A DNA stretch of 64,000 nucleotides from Aestuariibaculum sediminum (GCF_014596945.1 NZ_JACVXB010000002.1:492172-556171), one strand, 5' to 3'. Positions 38,246 through 47,798 are shown, numbered from the stretch's first letter. Notes: generated by a model not told the origin, from the letters alone. Program-made: numbers and translations.

Positions 38246-39959
38246 TATATTAATGTCACAAGTTTTAGATGTTCAAACCTGGACTTATATTATTGTTGGA
38301 CTTACTTTTACAATATATATCGGTATTGCGATTTGGTCTAGGGCAGCATCAACCAAAGATTTCTATGTAGCCGGAGGTGGCGTTTCACCTTTAGCAAATG
38401 GTATGGCAACCGCCGCCGACTGGATGAGTGCAGCATCGTTTATTTCTATGGCAGGGATAATATCATTTGCAGGTTATGATGGTGCCGTTTATTTGATGGG
38501 GTGGACTGGAGGTTACGTGCTTTTAGCATTATTATTAGCACCTTATTTAAGGAAATTCGGAAAGTTTACAGTGCCTGATTTTATTGGAGACCGCTATTAT
38601 TCAAACACAGCTCGTTTTGTTGGTGTTATTTGTGCACTTTTAGTATCATTTACTTATGTAGCTGGTCAAATGAGAGGCGTAGGTCTGGTGTTTTCGCGAT
38701 TTTTGGAAGTAGATATAAATACAGGGGTAATGATTGGCATGTTTATCGTGCTGTTTTATGCTGTATTAGGAGGCATGAAGGGTATCACCTATACGCAGGT
38801 GGCGCAATATTGTGTACTTATTTTTGCTTTTATGGTCCCAGCCATTTTTATTTCTATTCAAATGACAGGCAATCCTATTCCTCAATTAGGATTTGGAGAT
38901 AAGTTAGCTGACGGTTCTGGAATGTATTTACTTGACAAATTAGACGGGCTTAGTACAGAACTTGGATTTGCTGAGTATACAGAAGGTTCTAAATCCATGA
39001 TTGACGTTTTCGCTATAACCCTAGCTTTAATGGTGGGTACGGCTGGATTACCTCATGTTATTGTACGTTTTTTTACGGTGAAACGAGTTAAAGATGCTCG
39101 CAAGTCTGCGGGTTTAGCGTTACTTTTAATTGCTATTTTATATACAACGGCTCCGGCTGTTTCCGTTTTTGCACGTACTAATTTAATTGAAACTGTATCT
39201 GGTAAACCTTATAGTAATGTTCCGGAATGGTTTAAGAAATGGGAACTAACGGGATTAATAACATTTACCGACAAAAACGAAGATGGTAACATTCAATACT
39301 TGGCTGATCAGGATAAAAATGAACTGGTAGTCGATAATGATATTATGGTTTTGGCTAACCCTGAAATTGCGAAACTGCCAAACTGGGTCATTGCTCTTGT
39401 AGCAGCAGGATCGTTAGCTGCGGCATTGTCTACTGCAGCTGGATTACTTTTAGTAATTTCGGCTTCGGTTTCGCATGATTTAATCAAGAAAATGATAAAT
39501 CCAAATATTTCCGAAAATGGGGAGTTAATTGCTGCACGTTTATCTGCTGTTGTAGCTGTAGGTGTGGCAGCATATTTTGGAATTCATCCCCCAGGCTTTG
39601 TGGCGGCAACGGTAGCATTGGCGTTCGGACTGGCTGCAGCTTCATTCTTTCCCGCCATAATTCTTGGTATTTTTTATAAACGCATGAATAAGGAGGGCGC
39701 TATTGCTGGTATGGTTGTAGGTATTTCGTCTATGATTTTATACATGCTGAAATTTAAATTTGGTTGGTTTGGAGGTGGAGGAAAATCAGACTGGTGGTTT
39801 GGTATTTCCCCAGAAGGCTTTGGATCTGTAGCTATGATATTAAATTTTACGGTTTCAATCATTATCATGAAATTTACTCCTGCGCCTCCAGAGGATGTAC
39901 AAGAAATTGTAGAAAATATCAGAATTCCTAGTGGAGCAGGTGAAGCTTCAAATCATTAA
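38226..39959 (+). CDS. Sodium:solute symporter, ActP-like large subunit
   Basis: A 577-residue SSSF transporter with about 13 helices. Typical sections are TKDFYVAGGGVSPLANGMATAADWMSAASF, GLPHVIVRFFTVKRVKDARKS, and AAGSLAAALSTAAGLLLVISASVSHDL, which includes sodium-site serines. It also has an acidic loop at about 335-375 (DKNEDGNIQYL). The start is uncertain among clustered ATGs (38226, 38232, 38235, 38253). With DUF4212 upstream and acs downstream it probably imports acetate for activation to acetyl-CoA. Confidence 0.9.
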   Translation: MDMMVNSILMSQVLDVQTWTYIIVGLTFTIYIGIAIWSRAASTKDFYVAGGGVSPLANGMATAADWMSAASFISMAGIISFAGYDGAVYLMGWTGGYVLLALLLAPYLRKFGKFTVPDFIGDRYYSNTARFVGVICALLVSFTYVAGQMRGVGLVFSRFLEVDINTGVMIGMFIVLFYAVLGGMKGITYTQVAQYCVLIFAFMVPAIFISIQMTGNPIPQLGFGDKLADGSGMYLLDKLDGLSTELGFAEYTEGSKSMIDVFAITLALMVGTAGLPHVIVRFFTVKRVKDARKSAGLALLLIAILYTTAPAVSVFARTNLIETVSGKPYSNVPEWFKKWELTGLITFTDKNEDGNIQYLADQDKNELVVDNDIMVLANPEIAKLPNWVIALVAAGSLAAALSTAAGLLLVISASVSHDLIKKMINPNISENGELIAARLSAVVAVGVAAYFGIHPPGFVAATVALAFGLAAASFFPAIILGIFYKRMNKEGAIAGMVVGISSMILYMLKFKFGWFGGGGKSDWWFGISPEGFGSVAMILNFTVSIIIMKFTPAPPEDVQEIVENIRIPSGAGEASNH

Positions 39960-40048
39960 TAGGTTAAGACATATTGTCTGTCTAACAAATTACGTTATCT
40001 ATAGAAAAAATTAAATTCAAAAACATAAAATTTATAATTTGAAAGTCC

Positions 40049-40079
40049 AATAGTGTGTTGTGGCACACGAACAACTATT
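40049..40079 (+). promoter_or_regulatory. Nested inverted repeats just upstream of acs
   Basis: GTGTG-TTGTGG-CACAC (40053-40068) is enclosed by AATAGT and ACTATT (40049-40054, 40074-40079), ending 17 bp before the acs ATG. It could form a leader hairpin near the ribosome-binding region or be a regulator site. It is not the 8-spaced E. coli CRP site. Confidence 0.35.
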
Positions 40080-40096
40080 CAAAATAATATTGAAAC

Positions 40097-42004
40097 ATGA
40101 GTAATTATCACATTAAACATTTAGAAGAGTACTATCAAGTTTATAGAAAATCAATACGCGAGCCAGAGAATTTCTGGGAAGAAGTTGCCGAAGAGCACTT
40201 TATGTGGCGTAAAAAATGGGATAAAGTTTTAAGCTGGGATTTTAGTAAACCCGAAGTCAAATGGTTTGAAGGCGCTAAATTAAATATTACAGAAAATTGT
40301 ATCGACAGGCATTTAACAACGCGAGGAGATAAAACAGCCATTCTTTTCGAACCCAATAGTCCTGAAGAACCAGCAGAGCATATTACATATAACGATTTAT
40401 ACAAACGCGTAAATACATTTGCCAATGTGTTAAAATCTAAAGGAGTAACCAAAGGAGACCGCGTATGTATTTATTTACCGATGATTCCTGAGTTAGCTAT
40501 TTCTGTTTTGGCTTGTGCTAGAATTGGAGCGATTCATTCAGTGGTTTTTGCAGGGTTTTCATCATCTGCATTGGCTGCTAGAATTAATGATAGTGATTGT
40601 AAAATGGTAATAACCAGCGACGGTTCCTATCGAGGCGCTAAAACTATTGATTTAAAAGGTATTGTTGATGATGCTTTAGAAGATTGTTCTGGAGTAGAAT
40701 CGGTTTTGGTAACCAAGCGTATTCATTCGGAAATTAATATGAAAGAAGGACGAGATTTTTGGTTACAACCTTTATTAGATGAAGCGTCAGACGAGTGTAA
40801 AGCCGAAATTATGGATGCCGAAGATCCTTTATTTATTTTATATACATCAGGATCTACAGGAAAACCGAAAGGCATGGTACACACGACGGCGGGGTACATG
40901 GTTTACAGTGCCTATACGTTTAAAAATGTGTTTCAGTACAGGGAAGAAGATGTTTACTGGTGTACTGCTGACATTGGTTGGATTACCGGGCATAGTTATA
41001 TCGTTTATGGTCCGTTGGCAAATGGAGCAACATCAGTAATGTTTGAAGGCGTACCAAGTTATCCTGATTTCGGACGTTTTTGGGAAATTGTTGAAAAACA
41101 TAAAGTAACACAATTTTACACTGCGCCAACGGCTATTAGAGCTTTAGCAAAAGAAGGTGTAGGATATTTAGAGAAATACGATTTATCATCGGTAAAAGTT
41201 TTAGGAACCGTTGGAGAGCCCATTAATGAGGAGGCATGGCATTGGTATGATGATAACGTAGGGAAGAAAAAAGCACCTATTGTAGATACCTGGTGGCAAA
41301 CTGAAACAGGTGGTATTATGATTACACCAATTCCGTTTGTAACACCAACTAAGCCAACCTATGCAACCTTACCATTTATTGGTATTCAACCTGCCCTAAT
41401 GGATGAAAACGGACAAGAGATTAAAGGCAATCAAGTGGATGGTCGCTTGTGTATAAAATTTCCTTGGCCGAGTATGGCACGTACAATTTGGGGTAATCAT
41501 CAGCGTTATAAAGATACCTATTTTTCAGCTTATGAAAATAAATATTTTACAGGAGACGGCGCTTTACGTGATGAAGTAGGCTACTACCGAATTACAGGGC
41601 GTGTAGATGATGTTATTATCGTTTCAGGGCATAATCTCGGTACAGCACCAATTGAAGACGCTATTAACGAGCATCCTGCTGTATCAGAAAGTGCCATTGT
41701 AGGTTTTCCTCACGATATTAAAGGAAATGCGCTTTATGGTTATGTAACTTTAAAGGAAACAGGCGAAAGCAGGGATCAGAATAATTTACGAAAAGAGATA
41801 AACCAGGTCATTACGGAGCAGATTGGACCAATTGCCAAATTGGATAAAATTCAGTTTACCTCAGGATTACCAAAAACGCGTTCTGGTAAAATTATGCGCC
41901 GTATATTAAGGAAAATAGCTAGTAAAGATACTTCTAACCTTGGTGATACGAGTACGTTATTAAATCCGGAAGTCGTTCAGGATATTATTGATAATGCACT
42001 GTAA
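40097..42004 (+). CDS. acs: Acetyl-CoA synthetase
   Basis: The 635-residue AMP-forming acetate:CoA ligase has the P-loop-like YTSGSTGKPKGMVHT, TWWQTETGG, YFTGDGALRDEVGYYRITGRVDD, and the catalytic, acetylation-prone Lys598 in TRSGKIMRR. Length is normal (E. coli Acs 652). It follows the symporter by 137 bp, so uptake and activation of acetate are encoded together. A strong terminator follows. Confidence 0.95.
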   Translation: MSNYHIKHLEEYYQVYRKSIREPENFWEEVAEEHFMWRKKWDKVLSWDFSKPEVKWFEGAKLNITENCIDRHLTTRGDKTAILFEPNSPEEPAEHITYNDLYKRVNTFANVLKSKGVTKGDRVCIYLPMIPELAISVLACARIGAIHSVVFAGFSSSALAARINDSDCKMVITSDGSYRGAKTIDLKGIVDDALEDCSGVESVLVTKRIHSEINMKEGRDFWLQPLLDEASDECKAEIMDAEDPLFILYTSGSTGKPKGMVHTTAGYMVYSAYTFKNVFQYREEDVYWCTADIGWITGHSYIVYGPLANGATSVMFEGVPSYPDFGRFWEIVEKHKVTQFYTAPTAIRALAKEGVGYLEKYDLSSVKVLGTVGEPINEEAWHWYDDNVGKKKAPIVDTWWQTETGGIMITPIPFVTPTKPTYATLPFIGIQPALMDENGQEIKGNQVDGRLCIKFPWPSMARTIWGNHQRYKDTYFSAYENKYFTGDGALRDEVGYYRITGRVDDVIIVSGHNLGTAPIEDAINEHPAVSESAIVGFPHDIKGNALYGYVTLKETGESRDQNNLRKEINQVITEQIGPIAKLDKIQFTSGLPKTRSGKIMRRILRKIASKDTSNLGDTSTLLNPEVVQDIIDNAL

Positions 42005-42025
42005 TTAAAAAATTAATCATGACTT

Positions 42026-42067
42026 AAAAGCTGTCTGACTAGTTTCACTAGTTGGACAGCTTTTTTT
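42026..42067 (+). terminator. Terminator after acs
   Basis: The hairpin AAGCTGTC(TG)ACTAGT-TTC-ACTAGT(TG)GACAGCTT has two stem blocks and ends in seven T, 22 bp after the acs stop and just before the convergent exonuclease gene. Confidence 0.92.
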
Positions 42068-42081
42068 CACTAAAACAGAAG

Positions 42082-42744
42082 TTACTTATTCAATAAGTAG
42101 CCCCAATTGAGATGTTTCCGTTTATCAAGACGACCTAAAATTTTTAAAAAAACCAATGCGGTAATAAGTGCATCGCCCGTTGCGGTGTGTCTGTCTACCA
42201 TAGGCACGTTAAGTTCTTTGCCTAAAAAATCTAAGCTATAAGGTTTAGCGCGTTCCTGATATATTATATGCAATGAACGCTTATATAAAACCCCGGTATC
42301 AATAAACTGATTTTTTAATTTTCCCAAGCCATGGCGTTGTAACATTTCATTAATCATACCTTTATCGAATCCGGCATGATGAGCAATTAAAATATCCCCT
42401 TTTATATATTTTAAAAATGCTTTAATCGCTTCGAGTTCCGATACTTTATCGACATTATCAGAACGCATTAATCCATGAATTTCAACGGTTTCTGGTTTAA
42501 AAACGTCTTGCTTTACATATAACTCAAGCGATTCGTTTATACTTATTTTTTTATCAATAAACGAAACAGCACCTATGGATAAAACCCTGTCTTCTTTTAT
42601 GTTAAATCCTGTTGTTTCGGTATCGAATGCAACGAAGCGAGTATCTGGAACAGGTTGTTCTTTTTTGTTTTTAAAATAACCTAAATACGCTTCCCAAAAA
42701 TCGGGATATGTTTCCTTTTTTTTAAACCAGCTAAATAGCTTCAT
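42082..42744 (-). CDS. DEDDh 3'-5' exonuclease (DNA polymerase III epsilon-like)
   Basis: The 220-residue protein has the DEDDh exonuclease motifs: FVAFDTETTGFN (Exo I, Asp and Glu), AHHAGFDKGMIN (Exo II, Asp) and DRHTATGDALITA (Exo III, His and Asp). It belongs to the DnaQ-like group but lacks a polymerase or UvrC partner. Its ATG overlaps the stop of the upstream cNMP/CBS gene by 1 bp (TAATG), so the two are co-translated, facing the acetate genes. Confidence 0.9.
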   Translation of the reverse strand: MKLFSWFKKKETYPDFWEAYLGYFKNKKEQPVPDTRFVAFDTETTGFNIKEDRVLSIGAVSFIDKKISINESLELYVKQDVFKPETVEIHGLMRSDNVDKVSELEAIKAFLKYIKGDILIAHHAGFDKGMINEMLQRHGLGKLKNQFIDTGVLYKRSLHIIYQERAKPYSLDFLGKELNVPMVDRHTATGDALITALVFLKILGRLDKRKHLNWGYLLNK

Positions 42745-44663
42745 TATCCAAAGTTTTTTAAATCGAATCTTAATATTAAAGATTCTTGAATCTCGTTAAT
42801 AGGTTTAAAGCATCGTCTTAATTTAAGCTGCTCCTCCTTGTTAAGTGTACTTAATTCTATGAATTTACCTGTGTTATTGTGCAGTATACCTTGTTTAGTT
42901 TTAAATTTAGATAAAGCCTTGAACGCATAAGAACAAGATTCGTAAAGTTCTTTATTATTAGGTTCAAGTTCAGCTAATTTTTCAAAACGCTCGTAAGTGC
43001 TGTTTACCCCTTTTATTCTGTTGGTCAAAGTGAGTACCCTGGCTGCATCAATTAACGGCATTAAGGCCCGACTTTTTATATTAAAAAGATCTTTTTGGTC
43101 GCCGTTTTTCTCCAATACAAATTGTTTGAAAAAAGTTAAAGGTGATGGATTTTTAAGTGCATCACGACCTAAAAACTTAAAGAAAAGTTGCGTTTTATCT
43201 AAGGTGTCATAAATCGATTCAGAAAGTTTGAGTGTTAAGGAGTCATCACCGTAGGTTGGACTAAAATCAAAAAATATTGAGGATAAAAGCATGGCTTTTT
43301 CGTCTGGATTTAATATCCATTCATTGAACTGACTTTTCCATTCGGTTAAAGATTTACACCACTCGGCATTACTTGCCATCATATCTGCTTCACAATATTC
43401 AAATCCTATTTTATTTAAAGATTTGGTTACAAGTTTGGCTAAATCCAGAAAATAAGCTTTTGTTTCGTCGTAAATACCTTCTTTAACATCCTCAAAAATA
43501 ATGGCATTATCTTGATCGGTGAATAGTAATTGTTCTTTTCTACCTTGACTACCTAGAGACATCCAGACAAAAGCTACCGGAGGTTTGCTAGGCATTTTTT
43601 TAATTGCGATTTTTACAGCTCGATGTGTCACGGCATCGTTTATTTGCGCCATTATTTTAAAAATGTGTGAAATAGGAATACTTTGTTCTATATAACTTTT
43701 TATTAAGGTTTCTGCTTTTAATCTGGCAGCTCGTAACTCACGTGTACGTTTAGCTCGCTTTATTTCTTTTAGTATAACAGACGGATTATTACCTAGCGAA
43801 ACAAGAACGTCATGATGTGTTAGTACTCCAATGAGTTTTGAGTTAATCGTTCCGTCTTTGGTAATACACAAGTGCCCGATATTGTGTTTTATCATTTGCA
43901 GTTGTCCCTCGGCGACAGTAATGCCTTTAGAGCTAGTTATTACGGGTGAACTCATGATTTTAGTAACCAATGTTTCAATGGGATATCGGCCAGTGGCAAT
44001 TTTATTTTTTATATCGCTGTTTGTTATAATACCAGATGGGTGATTATTTTCGTTAACCACTATAATGCAACCAATTCGGTGTTTACTCATAATGATTGCA
44101 GCTTCTTTTACAGTAGAAGTTAAAGGACAAGTAATAGGATTTTTAGAATAATTAGCGGTTTGAAAATTTACCATGTCCTGATTATTGTTTGGTAAATAGT
44201 CTACAAATATTTTCCCTGCTTCTTCCGCGGTGTAGGGGTCGTAGGTGTTTGTTGCAAATGCTGTTATTAAAAACTTTTGAACTCTTGCATTTTTTTGAGT
44301 TATTAGTTGAAAGGCATCAATGGGGATTGCGTATACAATGGATTCCTCATTAGCGATCGCCGTAAGTTTATAATTCTCCTTAGCTATAAGAGGCCTAAGT
44401 CCAAAAACATCTCCGCCATCGCTTATGTTGATGATTTCTAAGGTATTATTTATAGAGGTATGGTATAGTGTAATCGCTCCATTTCGAGTCATGTAAAAGT
44501 GCTCGTTATAATGATCACCTTTTTTAAACAATGTATCTCCTTTATCTAAGTAAATAATAGATACTTGTTTAGAAATTTCAAGTAGACTTTCAGGTTTGAT
44601 AAAATTAAAAGGAGGATAGTTTTTAATAAAATCGTTAACGCGTTCGGCAATTGAATTTTTCAA
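42744..44663 (-). CDS. cNMP-binding / CBS / DUF294 nucleotidyltransferase-like signalling protein
   Basis: The 639-residue protein has four parts: a Crp-like cyclic-nucleotide-binding domain (about 20-135, IIYLDKGDTLFKKGDHYNEHFYM), a CBS pair (about 175-290), a DUF294 nucleotidyltransferase-like domain (about 310-450, with SLGSQGRKEQLLFTDQDNAIIF and its GS plus DxD metal site), and a DUF294 C-terminal substrate domain. The family resembles GlnD-type nucleotidyltransferases and is often a neighbour of acetate symporter/acs genes. The start is TTG (44661-44663). It may regulate acetate uptake or acs; the target is unknown. Confidence 0.9.
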   Translation of the reverse strand: MKNSIAERVNDFIKNYPPFNFIKPESLLEISKQVSIIYLDKGDTLFKKGDHYNEHFYMTRNGAITLYHTSINNTLEIINISDGGDVFGLRPLIAKENYKLTAIANEESIVYAIPIDAFQLITQKNARVQKFLITAFATNTYDPYTAEEAGKIFVDYLPNNNQDMVNFQTANYSKNPITCPLTSTVKEAAIIMSKHRIGCIIVVNENNHPSGIITNSDIKNKIATGRYPIETLVTKIMSSPVITSSKGITVAEGQLQMIKHNIGHLCITKDGTINSKLIGVLTHHDVLVSLGNNPSVILKEIKRAKRTRELRAARLKAETLIKSYIEQSIPISHIFKIMAQINDAVTHRAVKIAIKKMPSKPPVAFVWMSLGSQGRKEQLLFTDQDNAIIFEDVKEGIYDETKAYFLDLAKLVTKSLNKIGFEYCEADMMASNAEWCKSLTEWKSQFNEWILNPDEKAMLLSSIFFDFSPTYGDDSLTLKLSESIYDTLDKTQLFFKFLGRDALKNPSPLTFFKQFVLEKNGDQKDLFNIKSRALMPLIDAARVLTLTNRIKGVNSTYERFEKLAELEPNNKELYESCSYAFKALSKFKTKQGILHNNTGKFIELSTLNKEEQLKLRRCFKPINEIQESLILRFDLKNFG

Positions 44664-44868
44664 GTGTAATAGAATTTATTAGTTGGTTTTAGCATTATTA
44701 AATAGAATTATGCTGTGGTGTAAATTTAAGCAATTTACTACTGAAATAAATAGGCAATATTGTGTAATATTAAACCATTTAAAACGTAAATTTAAATAAA
44801 GGAGAGTTTTTTTAATTCCATTAAATAATTCTTAACTTTAGATAGAATGAAATAATTTAAGAGCAAAA

Positions 44869-45405
44869 ATGCGAATTTCAGAAATACAGGCATCTGAATA
44901 CAACGATTTTTATAAAAACTACATTGAATTGGTTTCTGATAAATATCATCTCATTGACGGTTTTATCGAAGGCGAACATAACACTTTGACCTTTTTTAAG
45001 GAGATTCCTGAGGAAAAATTAAATTATGCATATGCCAAGGATAAATGGAATATTAAAGATATATTTCAGCATATTATAGATACAGAACGTGTTTTTCAAT
45101 ACCGTTGTTTTTGTATTGCAAGACGTGATAAAACCCAATTACCTGGTTATGACCAGGACACATATGTTAAACCTGCATTGGCCAATACGAAAACAATGGA
45201 GGATTTAATGGATGAATTTGTTACGGTTAGACGCAGTTTTATAGCCTTGTTAAAATCTTTAAGTGAAGACGACTTAAAAGAAGTTGGAAACGCAAACGGT
45301 TATCCTATATCTGCTCGTGCAGCGGCTTTTATTGTTTTAGGTCACGCTTTATGGCATATAGACATAATAAAACATCGTTATCTTAAAGAAAACATTAAGA
45401 TCTAG
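44869..45405 (+). CDS. DinB-family protein (putative metal-dependent four-helix bundle)
   Basis: The 178-residue protein has the DinB/YfiT fold with its three expected histidines: IFQHIIDTERVFQYR (about 68-82) and VLGHALWHIDIIKHR near the C-terminus. Such proteins are often metal-dependent thiol transferases, but the substrate is unknown. A TAACTTTA near-match to the -7 box precedes it. Its end overlaps the convergent MFS gene by 11 bp, so no terminator separates the two. Confidence 0.88.
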   Translation: MRISEIQASEYNDFYKNYIELVSDKYHLIDGFIEGEHNTLTFFKEIPEEKLNYAYAKDKWNIKDIFQHIIDTERVFQYRCFCIARRDKTQLPGYDQDTYVKPALANTKTMEDLMDEFVTVRRSFIALLKSLSEDDLKEVGNANGYPISARAAAFIVLGHALWHIDIIKHRYLKENIKI

Positions 45406-46600
45406 ACAAAGAATTAGATCTTCTAACATATAAAAAAACCAAAACAGATAAAATTCCGAAAACGGAAAACCCAATAAATAGAGGCAATACTGATACTTTT
45501 ACAAAGTTTCCTATGTAATTTGCTATGGGTACGGCCAATACGGTAGAAATAAAACCATTAATAGCGGCTCCAATACCTGCAATGTGCCCAAGCGGTTGCA
45601 TGGCTAGGGCGCGTAGGTTTCCAAACAAAAAACCAACTGCAAAAAATTGCATGGCAAAAAAGCCAACTAATACATATATACTAGGATTTTCTCCAGACCA
45701 AAATAAACAGACATAAAGTATTGAAATTATGGCATATGCTATAGCTGAGATAAATCCGATTTTAAACATACCAAATCTAACAACCAGACGACTGTTAAAA
45801 AACGTGGCCAAACCTATTGAAACAGCTAAACTGGCAAATATAAAAGGAAATAATTCGGCCAGGTTATATTGGTTTTCAAATATTTGTTGCGAGGTACTTA
45901 AATAAACCATAAAAGACCCAGTAATAAAACCTGAAACAAAGGTAAAAGCTACAGCATCTTTGTGTTTAAAAAAAGCAATGGTTCCATCAATAAATATGCT
46001 GGGCTTAAACCGTACACGTTTTTCCATAGGTAATGTTTCTGGTTGTCGTTTCCAAAGCCAGAACATAATACATACTCCAAAAATCAGGTTGAAATAAAAG
46101 ATGGATTTCCAACTAAAAAAGTAAGTTAAAAATGTCCCTAAAGTAGGAGCGATTACAGGAACTAATATAAAAAACATGACCACTATAGACATTATTTTTG
46201 CCATATAATTACCGCTGTAAGTATCTCTAATCATAGATAAAGAAATACTTCTTGGTGCCGATAAGCCTACACCTTGTAATATTCTACCAACAACCATGAT
46301 GTCAAAATTATTAGTAGTCACGCAAATAATACTTCCAATAATAAATATTAAGAAGCCCGCATAAACTATTGGTTTTCTTCCGAAACTATCTGATAACGGT
46401 CCGAAAAACAACTGACCAAATCCAATTCCTAAAAATATCATTGTAATTAGTAATTGGTTCTCTACAGGGTTGTTTACGCCTAGTGATTCCCCTATATCGG
46501 ATAAAGCGGGCAGTAAAGCATCAATGGTTAAGGCTACAATAGACATTAAAGATGCCATAAGGGCGACAAACTCTAATTTAAATTCTTGTTTTTCTTGCAT
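45395..46600 (-). CDS. MFS multidrug transporter, Bcr/CflA type
   Basis: A 401-residue major facilitator with 12 predicted helices. The motif A equivalent GPLSDSFGRKPIVYAGFLIF follows helix 2 and QGVGLSAPRSISLSMIRDTYSG matches the drug:H+ antiporter-1 (Bcr/CflA) group. It probably exports small toxic compounds. It is divergent from a Crp/Fnr regulator with shared short repeats in the 95-bp gap. The TACCTTTG -7 box (46605-46612) is only 4 bp before the ATG, implying an almost leaderless mRNA. Confidence 0.9.
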   Translation of the reverse strand: MQEKQEFKLEFVALMASLMSIVALTIDALLPALSDIGESLGVNNPVENQLLITMIFLGIGFGQLFFGPLSDSFGRKPIVYAGFLIFIIGSIICVTTNNFDIMVVGRILQGVGLSAPRSISLSMIRDTYSGNYMAKIMSIVVMFFILVPVIAPTLGTFLTYFFSWKSIFYFNLIFGVCIMFWLWKRQPETLPMEKRVRFKPSIFIDGTIAFFKHKDAVAFTFVSGFITGSFMVYLSTSQQIFENQYNLAELFPFIFASLAVSIGLATFFNSRLVVRFGMFKIGFISAIAYAIISILYVCLFWSGENPSIYVLVGFFAMQFFAVGFLFGNLRALAMQPLGHIAGIGAAINGFISTVLAVPIANYIGNFVKVSVLPLFIGFSVFGILSVLVFLYVRRSNSLSRS

Positions 46601-46604
46601 GGCG

Positions 46605-46687
46605 CAAAGGTAGGTTGATTAAATACGGAAATAATTAATTTAGGTTAATAAACCTCATTTATATTATTAAATTTGTAATTAAACCTA
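46605..46687. promoter_or_regulatory. Divergent promoters with repeated TAGGTT half-sites
   Basis: The minus box TACCTTTG (46605-46612) serves the MFS gene and the plus box TAAATTTG (46668-46675) serves the regulator. TAGGTT occurs at 46611-46616 and 46641-46646, with AACCT at 46651-46655 (forming AGGTT-AATA-AACCT) and AACCTA at 46682-46687. The repeated half-sites suggest that the neighbouring Crp/Fnr protein controls both promoters. Confidence 0.45.
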
Positions 46688-46695
46688 CAATAATA

Positions 46696-47280
46696 ATGAC
46701 CATACAACCCTTAATAGATTATATTCAAAGATTTGTTACTTTAACAGATCAAGATATTGAAATTCTACAATCAAAAATATTTGTTCGTAATTACTTAAAA
46801 GGTCAATACATTGTTCAGCAAGGTGACATATGTCGTTACGAGTGTTTTGTTTTAAAAGGATGTACCAAAACATTTTATATAGATCAGGAAGGGCAGGAGC
46901 ATATTGTTATGTTTTCTATAGAAGATTGGTGGACTTCAGATATGGGTAGTTTTATTACTCAAACCCCCGCCGATTTTAATGTGCAATGTTTAGAGAATTC
47001 AGAACTAGTTATGTTTTCTTATGATATTATAGAAGACTTATATCGAGAGATTCCTAAACTGGAACGTTTTTTTAGACAAATTTTAGAACGTGCCTTTGTC
47101 GCTTCGCAAAAACGAATTGTTAGAAATTTTAGTTTAACAGCAAAAGAACAATACCTTTATTTTAGAGAACAATATCCTCTTATCGAGCAACGAATTCCAC
47201 AATATATGATTGCTTCCTACCTTGGTATAACCAAAGAATTTTTAAGCAAAATAAAAAGTCAGCTCATTTTGGAGCAATAG
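46696..47280 (+). CDS. Crp/Fnr-family transcriptional regulator
   Basis: The 194-residue protein has a cNMP-binding-like barrel (about 15-125: YLKGQYIVQQGDICRYECFVLKG) and a C-terminal helix-turn-helix (PQYMIASYLGITKEFLSKIKSQL). The RxS phosphate cassette of true Crp is not visible and there are no Fnr-type cysteine clusters. It probably regulates the divergent MFS pump and itself, and perhaps the following NTF2-like and YceI genes. Confidence 0.88.
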   Translation: MTIQPLIDYIQRFVTLTDQDIEILQSKIFVRNYLKGQYIVQQGDICRYECFVLKGCTKTFYIDQEGQEHIVMFSIEDWWTSDMGSFITQTPADFNVQCLENSELVMFSYDIIEDLYREIPKLERFFRQILERAFVASQKRIVRNFSLTAKEQYLYFREQYPLIEQRIPQYMIASYLGITKEFLSKIKSQLILEQ

Positions 47281-47411
47281 TTTCTGGTTTAAACTCTTTA
47301 TTTTTAAGGCTTTTTAGGCAATATTAAACTAGATTAACATCATTTAATAAACTACTTCATTTTTATTCAGAGTTATGTTCCTGAACTTTGTACTGTTCAA
47401 AAATAATACTC

Positions 47412-47771
47412 ATGGAATCTTGTACATTAATTGAAAATATTAGCTCTGTTAACGATTTAATTTTACAGGGCAAAGCTTTAGAGGCTTTTGATGAATATTA
47501 TCACGACGATGTTATCATGCAGGAAAATGATAATCCGGAATGCGTTGGGAAAGAATTGAATAGAAAAAGAGAAGAAGAATTTTTTAACGCCATTACTGAA
47601 TTTAGAGCAGCTAAACCTCTAAAAGTTACGGTTGGCGAAAACACAACCATGGTTGAATGGCATTTTGATTATACCCATAAAGAATGGGGTGTTAAAAATT
47701 ATACTCAAATTGCTGTTCAAGAATGGAAGGATGGTAAAATAATCAAAGAAAAATTTTATTACGGATCATAA
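47412..47771 (+). CDS. NTF2-like (SnoaL-type) small protein
   Basis: The 119-residue protein has an NTF2/SnoaL-like cone fold pattern: LQGKALEAFDEYYHDDVIMQEN, AITEFRA, TTMVEWHFDYTH and QEWKDGKIIKEKFYYG. This fold serves either as an enzyme pocket or a binding domain; no specific catalytic pair is obvious. I start at the ATG 47412-47414, because the eight codons before it begin with TTG and add no fold sequence. It is 27 bp before yceI and probably co-transcribed. Confidence 0.8.
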   Translation: MESCTLIENISSVNDLILQGKALEAFDEYYHDDVIMQENDNPECVGKELNRKREEEFFNAITEFRAAKPLKVTVGENTTMVEWHFDYTHKEWGVKNYTQIAVQEWKDGKIIKEKFYYGS

Positions 47772-47798
47772 ATTAAATTAATATTAAAACAAATTACA

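Noticed and set aside
40049-40079. E. coli-type CRP site upstream of acs
   Set aside because: The symmetric TGTG and CACA elements are separated by 6 rather than 8 bases and the site lies in the leader, so it is not listed as a Crp site despite Crp-like proteins in the window.
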